Below, one piece after another: positions 37,229-46,800 of a DNA stretch of 64,000 nt; position 1 is the stretch's first letter, and each line of letters begins with the position of its first letter. Origin of the DNA: Thalassospira lohafexi (lineage in GTDB: Bacteria > Pseudomonadota > Alphaproteobacteria > Rhodospirillales > Thalassospiraceae); assembly GCF_002844275.1 (NCBI RefSeq), contig NZ_NXGX01000006.1, positions 307,097 to 371,096 on the forward strand. Reading direction: 5' to 3'. The translations under genes were made by a program, and so were the position numbers. A model generated the notes under the pieces. It was given only the letters and a program-made list of their open reading frames with translations, had not been told where the DNA came from and did not search any database.

Positions 37229-38554
37229 TTAGTCGTTAGATGTCAGACGTTTGACAAAGGCATCAACATCAGCACGCAACTGTTCAGAATTGCGTTGAAG
37301 TGTTTTCGAAACTTCGGACACCTCCGCTGCGACGGAACTGGTTCTGCTGGCCGTCCCGTTGACGGTTTCAAGGCTGGTATTCACATCCCGATTGGCCGAG
37401 GAAACTGTATTGATGTTGCCGCTGATTTCGGTGGTGGCAGCGGCCTGTTGTTCAACGGCGGCTGAAATAGCGGTTACGGCATCAACAATCGCACCGATTT
37501 GCCCCGCGACTTCACGGATCGCCGTCACAGCTGCACCGGTGCTTGCCTGAACAGAATCAATTTGTTCGGTGATGTCGCCGGTTGCCTTGGCGGTTTGATT
37601 GGCAAGATTCTTGACCTCGCTTGCGACCACGGCAAAGCCTTTGCCGGCTTCACCCGCGCGGGCAGCCTCAATCGTCGCATTTAAGGCCAGAAGGTTGGTC
37701 TGACTGGCAATTTTATCGATCAGATCAACTACAGTACCAATTTGCTCTGCTGCGGTATTTAAGGTTTCGATCGTATCGGACGTCGATTTGACCGATGCTT
37801 CCACCTCGTTTGATATGGTCGAGGCGCGTGAAATCTGACTGGATATTTCACGGATGGAGCTATCAAGTTCTTCTGCCGCCCCGGCAACGGTCGTGGCATT
37901 ATCAGCCGATATTTCCGCGGCACCGCGTGCCTTTTCAACTTCGGACTGGGTTTCATTCATGCTGGCAAGAAGCGTGTTTGACGCATGCGACATTTCGTCA
38001 GCAGATGTCGCAACCGCGGAAACTACGGTGCCAATGGTTGTTTCAAACTCGGTCGACATGTCATGAAGTTTGCGGTTGTAGGTATTCTGGGTTTCCTCGT
38101 AATAGACCGTGATGGCCATTTCCACATCAACCAGTAAGGCATTGGTCGCGGCAACCACCATCATGGATACATCTGCATCCTTGCGGAAATGCTTCAACAG
38201 CAGGGAGGTAATTTCGCCAAGCATGAAATTATAGGCCGAGACATAGGACTCTGGCGTCAGACCAATGCGTTCATGGGCTTTGCCGATACGCCGGACATCT
38301 TCATAGAACGAATCATCAAACGTGCCCTCGAACAGCTTTCCCCAATGTTTACGCTGCGCATTCTTTAAGCTGTCGATGTTCGATGGGTCTCCAATGATCT
38401 TGGCCAGGTCCGGGCGTCCCATGACCTTTTGGTAAAACACATCCAGAATTGGCGCGATGTTCTTATCAATGACTGGCCACGCTTTTCTAAGCAATTTGGC
38501 CTTTGTTTCATTGAAATCAATAAATTCAAGGCGGCGTCGAATTTCCGGATGCAT
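37229..38554 (-). CDS. Globin-coupled methyl-accepting chemotaxis protein
   Basis: A 441-aa cytoplasmic sensor with no transmembrane segment. Residues 1-170 form a protoglobin-like domain ([22 protein letters not shown]), with the putative proximal heme His in [13 protein letters not shown]. The C-terminal half is an MCP signalling domain with the conserved hairpin tip ([32 protein letters not shown]). This is the HemAT-type architecture for oxygen taxis. Sits between tonB and a lysozyme-like gene. Heme binding is inferred from the fold only. Confidence 0.88.
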   Translation of the reverse strand: MHPEIRRRLEFIDFNETKAKLLRKAWPVIDKNIAPILDVFYQKVMGRPDLAKIIGDPSNIDSLKNAQRKHWGKLFEGTFDDSFYEDVRRIGKAHERIGLTPESYVSAYNFMLGEITSLLLKHFRKDADVSMMVVAATNALLVDVEMAITVYYEETQNTYNRKLHDMSTEFETTIGTVVSAVATSADEMSHASNTLLASMNETQSEVEKARGAAEISADNATTVAGAAEELDSSIREISSQISRASTISNEVEASVKSTSDTIETLNTAAEQIGTVVDLIDKIASQTNLLALNATIEAARAGEAGKGFAVVASEVKNLANQTAKATGDITEQIDSVQASTGAAVTAIREVAGQIGAIVDAVTAISAAVEQQAAATTEISGNINTVSSANRDVNTSLETVNGTASRTSSVAAEVSEVSKTLQRNSEQLRADVDAFVKRLTSND

Positions 38555-38795
38555 GTGTTGTCCCCCAAGGCGGCAAAATGTGCTCTATACGATTGGATAT
38601 CCCTCAGTAATTTTAGGTTGGGTTCTTATTTTCAATGTGAACTATACGTTGATATGTCGTTTCGCCCTCCGTTAGGATAGTTCGACCTTTGAAAGACGTT
38701 AAAAACGTCAAAACGGGCTGAAATTTTTCCCAAAACCCGACCTGCCGCGTCGTGTGTCTGATGGTTTCATTCACATAGATCGCAAAGGTGCGAAA

Positions 38796-39314
38796 ATGCC
38801 AATTAATCCCGATCAATTACGTACCCTCGTTGTCCGGCCGGTTCTTGCCGCGCTGGATCTGTCTGCTCCGGATGTGGCCGAAAATCTGATCATGGGGACC
38901 GCCGCCCATGAAAGTCATCTGGGCGATTTCATCAAGCAAGTCGGCGGTGGCCCGGCCATGGGCATTTATCAGATGGAGCCCGCCACGCTAAATGATTGCT
39001 ATGAAAACTATCTCGATTATTCCAGCCGGGCGGCGTTAAAGGCAAAGGTCGATGCGTATCTTGCCGTCAGTCCGGCTTTGGCGTCGTCAACCGGTTCGGG
39101 TGATCAGCCTGATAAGGCGAGCCAGCTTGCGACCAATCTGGCCTATGCAACGGCGATGTGTCGTATTCGCTATTACCGCGCCCCCGCTGCAATGCCGTCT
39201 GATCCAAACGATATCAATGCACTCGCGGCTTATTGGAAGCAGTATTACAACACCCCGCTTGGTGCCGGAACGCCCGAACAGTTCGTTGCCGACTATCAAC
39301 GTTATATCGGGTAG
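38796..39314 (+). CDS. Lysozyme-like hypothetical protein
   Basis: A 172-aa protein without a signal peptide. It has a short segment similar to the lysozyme/soluble transglycosylase fold: GTAAHESHLGDF contains a candidate catalytic Glu, and GGGPAMGIYQMEPAT corresponds to the following GxxQ strand. Such proteins occur as phage or chromosomal hydrolases; here no phage genes are adjacent. Start ATG 38796 has an AAGG site; a GTG at 38754 is an alternative. Function as a peptidoglycan hydrolase is tentative. Confidence 0.7.
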   Translation: MPINPDQLRTLVVRPVLAALDLSAPDVAENLIMGTAAHESHLGDFIKQVGGGPAMGIYQMEPATLNDCYENYLDYSSRAALKAKVDAYLAVSPALASSTGSGDQPDKASQLATNLAYATAMCRIRYYRAPAAMPSDPNDINALAAYWKQYYNTPLGAGTPEQFVADYQRYIG

Positions 39315-39471
39315 GGGGCCTAAGCCCTGCTTTCCGTAACGTCGATGAAAAAATAATTCACCGATTTCGCAAAAATAGTGGAAACCCACGCCTGTTTTAG
39401 CCAAAATCCCCCAACGAACGTCGGTGGTCGCGCAAAAAACCACCAAATTATAAGAATTTAAGGGGATTCCA

Positions 39472-40563
39472 ATGAAACGTCGTCAGTTCCTTAAAGGGGC
39501 CAGTGTCGGTGTCGGCGCGGTTGCCGCATCCGTTGCCGCACCGGCAGTTGTTTCTGCGCAGGAAAGCCTGAATTGGCGCATGGTGATGCCTTGGCCAAAG
39601 GGCACGCCGGGTCTTGGCACCAATGCGGAAAAATTCGCCGCCATGGTTAAGGAAATGTCGGGGGGCCGTTTGAACATCTCCGTCTTTGGCGGTGGTGAAA
39701 TCGTCCCGCCGTTCGAATGCATGGATGCGGTGGAACAGGGCGTGGTCGAAATGGCCCACGGTACGCCGTATTACTGGCAGGGTAAAAATCCGGCGCTGAA
39801 CTTCTTCTCGACCATTCCGTTTGGTCTGACCGCGTGGGAATTGTCCAGCTGGCTGCGCTTTGGCGACGGACAGAAATTGTGGGAAGAAGCCTACGACGAA
39901 TTCAATGTTGTTCCGTTCTATGCCGGGAACTCGGGCATGCAGGCCGGTGGCTGGTTCAATAAGGAAATCAATTCGCTTGAGGACCTTAAGGGCCTTAAAA
40001 TGCGCTATGCCGGTTTGGGCGGTGAAGCCATGCGCCGTGTCGGTGCAAACGTGACCATGATTCCGCCGGGCGAAATCATGCCTGCGATGCAAAGTGGCGC
40101 GATTGACGCAGCCGAGTGGGTTGGCCCATGGAACGATCTGGCATTTGGCCTGTATCAGGTTGCCAAATACTACTACACCCCGGCCTTCCACGAACCCGGA
40201 CCCGGGCTTGAGATTTTCATCTCCAAGGACAAATTTAACAGTCTGTCACCTGATATGCAGGCGATCATTCGCTATGCTGCACAGGCGATTTCTGAAAACA
40301 CCCTTGCCGACTTTACCTTCAATAACCTGCAGTCCTATCAGCCGTTGATCGACAAGGGTGTTGAAGTCCGTCAGTTCCCTGATGAAGTCATCATGGCGCT
40401 GGCCGAACAGTCCAAAGCCGCTGTTGATGAAATTGCCGCCAAGGATGAATTGTCTGGCCGCATTGCCGCAAGCTATCTTGATCTGGTCAAGAAGGGCGCA
40501 CGCTACGGCAAGGAGTTTGAGGCCACCGGTCTTCTGCACCGCGCGAAAGTCTGGGGCTTCTAA
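39472..40563 (+). CDS. TRAP transporter substrate-binding protein (DctP/TakP-like), first copy
   Basis: A 363-aa periplasmic binding protein with a twin-arginine-type leader (KRRQFLKGASVGVGAVAASVAAP; cleavage after VSA). The DctP fold is supported by ECMDAVEQGVVEMAHGTPYYW, GLKMRYAGLGGEAMRR and the binding-site Arg in MRYAG with downstream AIDAAEWVGPWND. The family resembles TakP, which binds 2-oxo acids. No DctQ or DctM membrane genes lie nearby, so it is an orphan that must use a distant transporter. A second copy follows, separated by a terminator. Confidence 0.92.
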   Translation: MKRRQFLKGASVGVGAVAASVAAPAVVSAQESLNWRMVMPWPKGTPGLGTNAEKFAAMVKEMSGGRLNISVFGGGEIVPPFECMDAVEQGVVEMAHGTPYYWQGKNPALNFFSTIPFGLTAWELSSWLRFGDGQKLWEEAYDEFNVVPFYAGNSGMQAGGWFNKEINSLEDLKGLKMRYAGLGGEAMRRVGANVTMIPPGEIMPAMQSGAIDAAEWVGPWNDLAFGLYQVAKYYYTPAFHEPGPGLEIFISKDKFNSLSPDMQAIIRYAAQAISENTLADFTFNNLQSYQPLIDKGVEVRQFPDEVIMALAEQSKAAVDEIAAKDELSGRIAASYLDLVKKGARYGKEFEATGLLHRAKVWGF

Positions 40564-40620
40564 GCCCAAAAAGCGCATCGTACGAACCACATATTGGGGA
40601 CGTTTAAGTCCCGTCAGACA

Positions 40621-40646
40621 AAGGGGCGGCCATGTGGCCGCCCCTT
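40621..40646 (+). terminator. Terminator between tandem TRAP binding-protein genes
   Basis: A perfect 12-bp inverted repeat, AAGGGGCGGCCA/TGGCCGCCCCTT, with a 2-nt loop and a short T-rich tail. Confidence 0.85.
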
Positions 40647-40839
40647 TCGCATGGAAACCGCAGGGTGAACTGAGGGGAAGAAATGTAAATGCCATGCAAG
40701 GCGCGTGATGCAGCATCCCGCAAAGATGAATTGTTGGGGGCGGCAAAAACCGTAACTTTGGTCGCATGTAAGGTTACGAAATTACCTTCGTGATCGTTTA
40801 ACGCAAAAAATTTGCCAATAAAAGATTGGGAGCCCCACA

Positions 40840-41931
40840 ATGAAACGTCGTCAGTTTCTGAGCGGTGCTGGTGTCGCAGCGGGCGCGTTTGCCGCGACTG
40901 CCGCCGCACCAGCCATCGTCAAAGCCGAAGAAACCATCAATTGGCGCATGGTGATGCCATGGCCAAAGGGCACACCGGGCCTTGGTGCCAATGGTGAACT
41001 GTTTGCACAGCGTGTGAACAAAATGTCCGGTGGTCGTCTGAACATCACCGTTTATGGTGCGGGTGAACTGGTTCCGGCCCTTGAATGCATGGATGCGGTT
41101 GAGCAGGGCGTTGCTGACCTTGCACACGCCACCCCGTATTACTGGTTTGGCAAGGACCCGGCGGTTTCGTTCTTTACCACCATTCCGTTTGGCCTGATGG
41201 GCTGGGAACTTTCCGGCTGGCTGCGCTTTGGCGGTGGTCAGGAACTTTGGGATGAACTTTACGCCCAGTTCAACGCCAAGCCGTTCCTTGCGGGTAACAC
41301 GGGCCTTCAGGCCGGTGGCTGGTTCAATAAGGAAATCAACAGCGTTGACGACCTTCAGGGCCTTAAAGTCCGCTATGCCGGTATCGGTGGCGAAGCCATG
41401 CGCCGTCTCGGTGCAAATCCGACCCTGCTTCCGGCTTCCGACATTCTTCCAAGCTTGCAGTCGGGTGCGATTGATGCCGCGGAATGGGTCGGCCCTTGGA
41501 ACGATTATGCGTTCGGGTTGGCAAGTGTCGCCAAATATTACTACACCCCGGCATTCGCCGAACCGGGTTCGGGCATTGAAGTCTTTATCAACAAGGACAA
41601 ACTTGCCGAGCTGCCAGAAGATTTACGCGAAATCGTTGCTGTCGCCGCACAGGCCAATACCGATCAGACCCTTGCCGACTTTGCGTTCAATAACGTTCAG
41701 TCCTATCAGGCGATCCTTGATAAGGGGACGGAAATCCGTCACTTCAACGACGATCTGATCCTTGCCTTTGCCGATGCGTCCAAGGCCGCAGTCGAAGAAA
41801 TCGCGAACAAGAACGACCTGAATGGTCGTATCTATGCGTCGATGATGGATTTTGCCAAAAAAGCCGCACCGTATGGTAAGGAATTCGAGGCAACCGCATT
41901 GCTGCAGCGTGCAAAAGTCTTCGCCCGCTGA
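40840..41931 (+). CDS. TRAP transporter substrate-binding protein (DctP/TakP-like), second copy
   Basis: A 363-aa paralogue of the preceding protein, same length and highly similar over its whole sequence (PWPKGTPGLG, ECMDAVEQGV, AIDAAEWVGPWND). The leader is also Tat-like (KRRQFLSGAGVAAGAFAATAAAP). GGGAG precedes the ATG at 40840. The two copies have their own promoters and terminators, so they can be regulated separately. Differences in the ligand-facing segments suggest distinct but related 2-oxoacid-type substrates. No transporter membrane subunits in the window. Confidence 0.92.
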   Translation: MKRRQFLSGAGVAAGAFAATAAAPAIVKAEETINWRMVMPWPKGTPGLGANGELFAQRVNKMSGGRLNITVYGAGELVPALECMDAVEQGVADLAHATPYYWFGKDPAVSFFTTIPFGLMGWELSGWLRFGGGQELWDELYAQFNAKPFLAGNTGLQAGGWFNKEINSVDDLQGLKVRYAGIGGEAMRRLGANPTLLPASDILPSLQSGAIDAAEWVGPWNDYAFGLASVAKYYYTPAFAEPGSGIEVFINKDKLAELPEDLREIVAVAAQANTDQTLADFAFNNVQSYQAILDKGTEIRHFNDDLILAFADASKAAVEEIANKNDLNGRIYASMMDFAKKAAPYGKEFEATALLQRAKVFAR

Positions 41932-41957
41932 TCTGTCAGGACGGTCCAATTCATGCA

Positions 41958-41987
41958 AAATGCCGGTCCCTAGGGGCCGGCATTTTT
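41958..41987 (+). terminator. Terminator after second TRAP gene
   Basis: The stem AAATGCCGGTCCC pairs with GGGGCCGGCATTT through one G-U pair, ending in a T run. Confidence 0.85.
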
Positions 41988-42031
41988 ATTTGGGTATGGG
42001 GTTGGTGACGGTCGTTGTCTGGACGGAACAC

Positions 42032-42691
42032 TTAGTCCGCATCCGGCGCGCCAAGCGGGAAAAGCGGGCGATAGGGACGGGCTTCCTCGACGCATCTGGC
42101 AAATGACGAACGGGCAAGCAGTCGTTGGCGATAGGCACGCACATGGCTGCATGCCGGAGCAATCGGATGTATCCAGTCTGCATAAAACAATGCCGGGGCG
42201 GCGGCGCAGTCGGCCAGTCCAAATGTTTTGCCGGCTGCCCAGTGCCTGCCGTCCATCTGGCCATCAAGCCAGCCATAAGCGGTCTCAAGACGTGTCCGGG
42301 CCTGTTTTACACCCAACGGGTCGCGGTCGGTCACCTCGCGCAGGGCATTCGAAACGATCGCCTGCATCGGTGTCTGGATGTGATTGTCAAAGAAACGATC
42401 CATGAAACGTACTTCAAGTGCCGCTGTCTGGTCTTCTGGGATCAGGCGTACCGGGCCGGGATACATAAGGTCGAGATATTCGATAATGATGCTGCTTTCA
42501 ATCACGGCCTGATCATCATCGACTAGTACGGGAAATTTGCCAATCGGCCACAACTTACCAAGCTTTTCGGCATTTTCCGGATGATCGGGATCAAGCATGC
42601 GATACGCGAACGGCACGGCATTTTCGTAAAGCGCGCATTGAACTTTTTGGCAATAGGACGAAAACGGATGGCCATAGAATGTGATGGACAT
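42032..42691 (-). CDS. Glutathione S-transferase family protein
   Basis: A 219-aa soluble protein. The N-terminal thioredoxin-fold domain starts with SITFYGHPFSSYCQKVQ, where the Ser-Ser/Cys after YGHPF is the usual GSH-contacting position, and IGKFPVLVDDDQAVIESSIIIEYLD is the conserved cis-Pro and Glu-Ser glutathione site. A helical C-terminal domain follows. Likely detoxifying or redox role. Divergent to the HxlR-type regulator, which is inferred to control it via repeats in the intergenic region. Confidence 0.9.
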   Translation of the reverse strand: MSITFYGHPFSSYCQKVQCALYENAVPFAYRMLDPDHPENAEKLGKLWPIGKFPVLVDDDQAVIESSIIIEYLDLMYPGPVRLIPEDQTAALEVRFMDRFFDNHIQTPMQAIVSNALREVTDRDPLGVKQARTRLETAYGWLDGQMDGRHWAAGKTFGLADCAAAPALFYADWIHPIAPACSHVRAYRQRLLARSSFARCVEEARPYRPLFPLGAPDAD

Positions 42692-42726
42692 GACGGTCCT
42701 CCGGGCAGGGGTTGAAAACCAGTTTC

Positions 42727-42777
42727 ATTTTGCAATCAGTTGTGTTTTAGCAAAACCAATCCTATTTTGCAATCAGT
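42727..42777. promoter_or_regulatory. Direct-repeat operator between GST and HxlR genes
   Basis: The 14-bp perfect direct repeat ATTTTGCAATCAGT occurs at 42727-42740 and 42764-42777, spaced 37 bp start to start. A TAGCAAAA partial inverse of TTTTGCA lies between. The placement in the divergent intergenic region indicates binding sites for the HxlR protein. Confidence 0.6.
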
Positions 42778-42797
42778 ATGAAAAAGGATGCTTGCAA

Positions 42798-43304
42798 ATG
42801 GATCAACATCGTTCGGGATGCCCGATTAACCTGACATTGGAAATACTTGGTGATGGCTGGAGCCTGATCGTCATTCGCGATGTGATGTTTGGCAACCGTC
42901 GCCATTTTCGCGAGTTACTTGGCCAATCAGAAGAAGGTATAGCGTCAAACATTCTGTCGGCCCGGCTTAAACGACTGCTGGCCGAAGGTTTGCTTGTCAA
43001 ACACCCAGATCCGACCCATCGGCAAAAATCGATCTATAGCCTGACCGAAGCCGCCATTCAGCTCGTCCCGCTTCTGGTGCAAATGGGGGCGTGGGGGCGG
43101 CGTCATACACCGGTATCACGGGAATTGTCGATCCGCGCCCAGTTGCTCGAAGAAGGTGGGGCGCAAATGTCGGCCGATTTTATGGATGAGTTGCGCCACA
43201 TTCATCTGGGCGCACCGGCCCCGGAAAAATCGGTTCTGGCCGGGTTGCAGGATGCTTATCTGCGCGTGGTCGCCGGGCAAACCGACGTAGGCACGACATC
43301 ATAA
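42798..43304 (+). CDS. HxlR family transcriptional regulator
   Basis: A 168-aa winged-helix protein of the HxlR/MarR-related family. The conserved Cys near the N-terminus is in HRSGCPINLTLEILGDGWSL. The HTH spans RHFRELLGQSEEGIASNILSARLKRLLAEGLL. HxlR regulators with this Cys often sense aldehydes or quinones through thiol oxidation (family knowledge, YodB-like). The ATG at 42798 has AAGGA upstream. Divergent to GST, fitting a detoxification switch. Confidence 0.9.
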   Translation: MDQHRSGCPINLTLEILGDGWSLIVIRDVMFGNRRHFRELLGQSEEGIASNILSARLKRLLAEGLLVKHPDPTHRQKSIYSLTEAAIQLVPLLVQMGAWGRRHTPVSRELSIRAQLLEEGGAQMSADFMDELRHIHLGAPAPEKSVLAGLQDAYLRVVAGQTDVGTTS

Positions 43305-43328
43305 AACGAAGTGCCCGGGCTCTTGCCC

Positions 43329-43721
43329 CTAATGGATGGTCGGGGACCCCGGTGCCGCGGGCAGGTCAAAGGTAAAGCTATCCTGATCTTTCAGGTCCTC
43401 ATTGGCCGCGCGTTTAACCAGTTCAGCGGCCAGAACAAGCGATGTTTCAATCACCCATTTAAGCTGCTCGACTGCGGGTTCATTCCCGGCATTCAATGCT
43501 TCGGGCAGGATGCGTTCCTGAAGGAATTTGGCAACACCGGCAAAGGCGCGCGCGGCACTTTCGCAATTGTCGCGTTCGACCATGAAACGCCCGGTCTGTT
43601 CAATTGCATCGGCAATCCCGGCCAGATGGCCCATCATGATGCGAATTTCCCGGTCTTCGGTTTCTGTTTTCTTCGCGACAAAGCGCAAAATACCAGCGTA
43701 AAATCCGTAATCGGAAGCCAT
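43329..43721 (-). CDS. Hypothetical protein, helical
   Basis: A 130-aa, cytoplasmic, mostly helical protein with no recognised motif, no signal peptide and a Pro-rich C-terminus (LPAAPGSPTIH). It is convergent with HxlR and divergent from the large kinase gene. It could be an accessory to the kinase, but this is only proximity. The coding frame is clean, so the gene is likely real. Confidence 0.6.
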   Translation of the reverse strand: MASDYGFYAGILRFVAKKTETEDREIRIMMGHLAGIADAIEQTGRFMVERDNCESAARAFAGVAKFLQERILPEALNAGNEPAVEQLKWVIETSLVLAAELVKRAANEDLKDQDSFTFDLPAAPGSPTIH

Positions 43722-43868
43722 TTAAACAACTCTCTTAGGTCTTTGGTCGCAATGAGATTTGGGTCGTTTTAGACAATATGTCAGTCGTGGTATAGTCCCG
43801 ATAACAGATAATTATAACTGCCTGAATTGGCAGCCAGATTACAGATACTTATACAGGGCCATTCACGG

Positions 43869-46800
43869 ATGCTTCAGGGCGGACTGATCTTTATTGTTGC
43901 CATGGCCTATATCGGGCTTTTGTTCGCCATTGCCCATTATGGTGACAAATATGCCGATAAATGGCGGGCGTCCAAGCTTAAGCCGACCATCTATGCGCTT
44001 TCCATGGCGGTCTATTGCACCAGTTGGACGTTCTTTGGCTCGGTCGGGACGGCCGCAACACGCGGCTGGGCGTTCCTGCCGATTTATATCGGGCCATTGG
44101 TGATCATGATTTTCGGTTTTGGCATCATGACCAAAATCGCCACGGTCTGCCGCGAACAAAACATCACCTCGATTGCTGATTTTCTGGGATCGCGCTATGG
44201 CAAAAGCCAAAGTCTGGCCGCCCTTGTCGCGGTGATCGCAGTGGTGGGTGTGCTTGCCTATATCTCGCTTCAGCTCAAAGCCGTGTCTTTGTCGTTTGAC
44301 GTTTTGATTGGTCAGTTGGGCGAACAGGTCGTCAGCCATTCGGCATCCGATTTTTCCAAGGATACCGCGTTTTACGTCACGATTTTGATGGCGGTTTTTG
44401 CCATCCTGTTTGGCGTGCGCTACATCCACGCATCCGAACATCATGACGGCTTGATCCTGGCGGTGGCCTTCGAAAGCATTGTCAAACTGGTCGCTCTTTT
44501 GCTGGTTGGTGTGTTTGTTGTCTATGGTCTGTTTGACGGATTTGGCGATATGAATGCGCGCGCCATTGCCGATCCGACCGTGCGCCAAATATTTAAACCC
44601 GATACGTGGCTTACCTCGCATTTCTTTATTTCAACGCTTCTGGCGGCTTTTGCGATTTTCTGTCTGCCGCGTCAGTTCCATGTGACCTTTGTGGAAAACG
44701 ACGACAGCCGCAACCTGACCAGCGCGCGCTGGCTGTTTCCCGCTTATCTGATTGCGATCAATATCTTTGTTGTACCAATTGCCGTGGCCGGGCTGTTCCT
44801 GTTTCGCGGTGATCCGACGGTTAATCCCGATACATTCGTTTTGACCTTACCCTTATTGGCCGGGCAAAACTGGTTGGCGGTTTTGGCCTTTATCGGCGGG
44901 TTGTCGGCGAGTACAGGGATGGTGATTGTATCGTGCGTCGCGGTCTCGACCATGGTCTGTAATGATCTGGTCATGCCGCTTTTGCTGCGTTCGGAAAAAC
45001 TGCAAAGCCGCATGTCGGGCGATGTCAGTCAGGTGCTGCTCAAAGTTCGCCGGGCGGCGGTGATTGTATTGTTGTTTCTGGCCTATGGGTTTTACCGGTT
45101 TCTGTCGGAAAAATATGCGCTGGCTGATATCGGCATGCTGTCCTTTGCCGCAATGGCGCAATTTGCCCCGGCGGTGCTGGCCGCGATTTACCTCAAATCA
45201 ATCAACCGGACCGGGGTGCGCCTTGGTCTGGCGTCCGGGTTCATTCTGTGGGCCTATACGCTGCTTCTGCCCGGCTTTGTTCAGGGTGGGCTGTTGCCGG
45301 TGTCGATCCTGACCGACGGGCCGTTTGGCATCGGCATTTTGCGTCCGCAGGCCCTACTTGGTGTCGGGATCGAAGACCCGCTGACCCATGGGGTGGTCTG
45401 GTCGCTGGGGCTGAACTTCGTTTTGATGTTTGTTGGCTCGGCTGTCGGCGTGCAGGGGGTGACCCAACGCCGTCAGGCCCAACGCTTTGTCGATGTCTGG
45501 CGCAAAGACACCCGTGCGCGCACCGATACATGGCCGGGCAGGGTGACGCTGGGCGATCTTGAAGACCTCGCCGCACGGTTCTTGGGCAAACACTGGGCGC
45601 AGCGTGCCTTTCGCAATTACCTGCAACAACGCGAAGGTGCGGCCAAACGGTCCGACATTGCCGATGTTGATGCCGCAAACTTTACCGAACATTTGCTATC
45701 TGGCGCGGTTGGTGCCGCATCATCGCGCGTGGTGATGGCGTTGCTGTTGCCCGATAAGGCCGTATCGCGCCGCGATGCGATGGAATTACTTGATGAGGCG
45801 TCCGAGGCAATCAAGTTTAACCGCGATCTTTTGCTCAACACGCTGGAAAACATTTCCCAAGGGGTCGGGGTGTTTGACCAAAATCTGCGTCTGGCAACCT
45901 GGAACCATCGCTTCATTGATCTTCTGGGCCTTGCCACCAGCGACATTCAGGTCACCTTACCCCTGTCTGAACTGGTCGCGATTTGCCGTGAAAACACTGT
46001 GCGCGCGGTTGATATTGATATTATCCTCGGCCGCAATGCCGCCCCGCAAATGCGCCGCTTGCCCCATACCTATGAACGCAAACGGTCCGACGGCATGGTG
46101 CTTGAAATCCGCACCAACCCGATGCCCGATGGCGGCTTTGTTGCCACCATTGCCGACATCACCGCACGTGTGCGCACCGAAGAAGCCTTACGCGAAAGCG
46201 AACGCAACATTCGCATTTACACCGATAATATTCCGGTAATGATCGCCTATGCTGACAAAAATCAGCGCCTTCGCTTTACCAACCGTCCGTATGAAAAGAT
46301 GTTTGGTCTGCGCCGGGTTGAGGCGCATGGCATGGCCGTCCGCGAAGCGGTGGGTGAGGAACGCTATGTCCATCTTGCCCCGATGATTGCGCTGGTACTT
46401 GAAGGATACCGCCAAAGCTTTGAAATCGAATTTCCGGCCATCACGCGCAACCGCAATGACGAACGCGGTATTCTCGGCGTGCGCGAAGGCCGCTATGCCG
46501 AAGGCACCTATATCCCGCACTTTGACGAAACCGGCGAAGTACTGGGCTATTTCTGCATTTATCACGACATCACCGAACGCAAAACTGCCGAGCAGGCGCT
46601 CAAAGAAGCCAACGAAGGGCTCGAAGCCCGGGTGACAGAACGCACCCACGCGCTGGAAGTCCTTAATTCCGAATTGTCGGTCGCCAAGGAACAGGCCGAA
46701 ACCGCCAACGACACCAAAACACGCTTCTTTGCCGCCGCCAGCCACGATTTACTCCAACCGCTCAACGCCGCCCGCCTGTTTACCGTCGCCCTTGGCGGAA

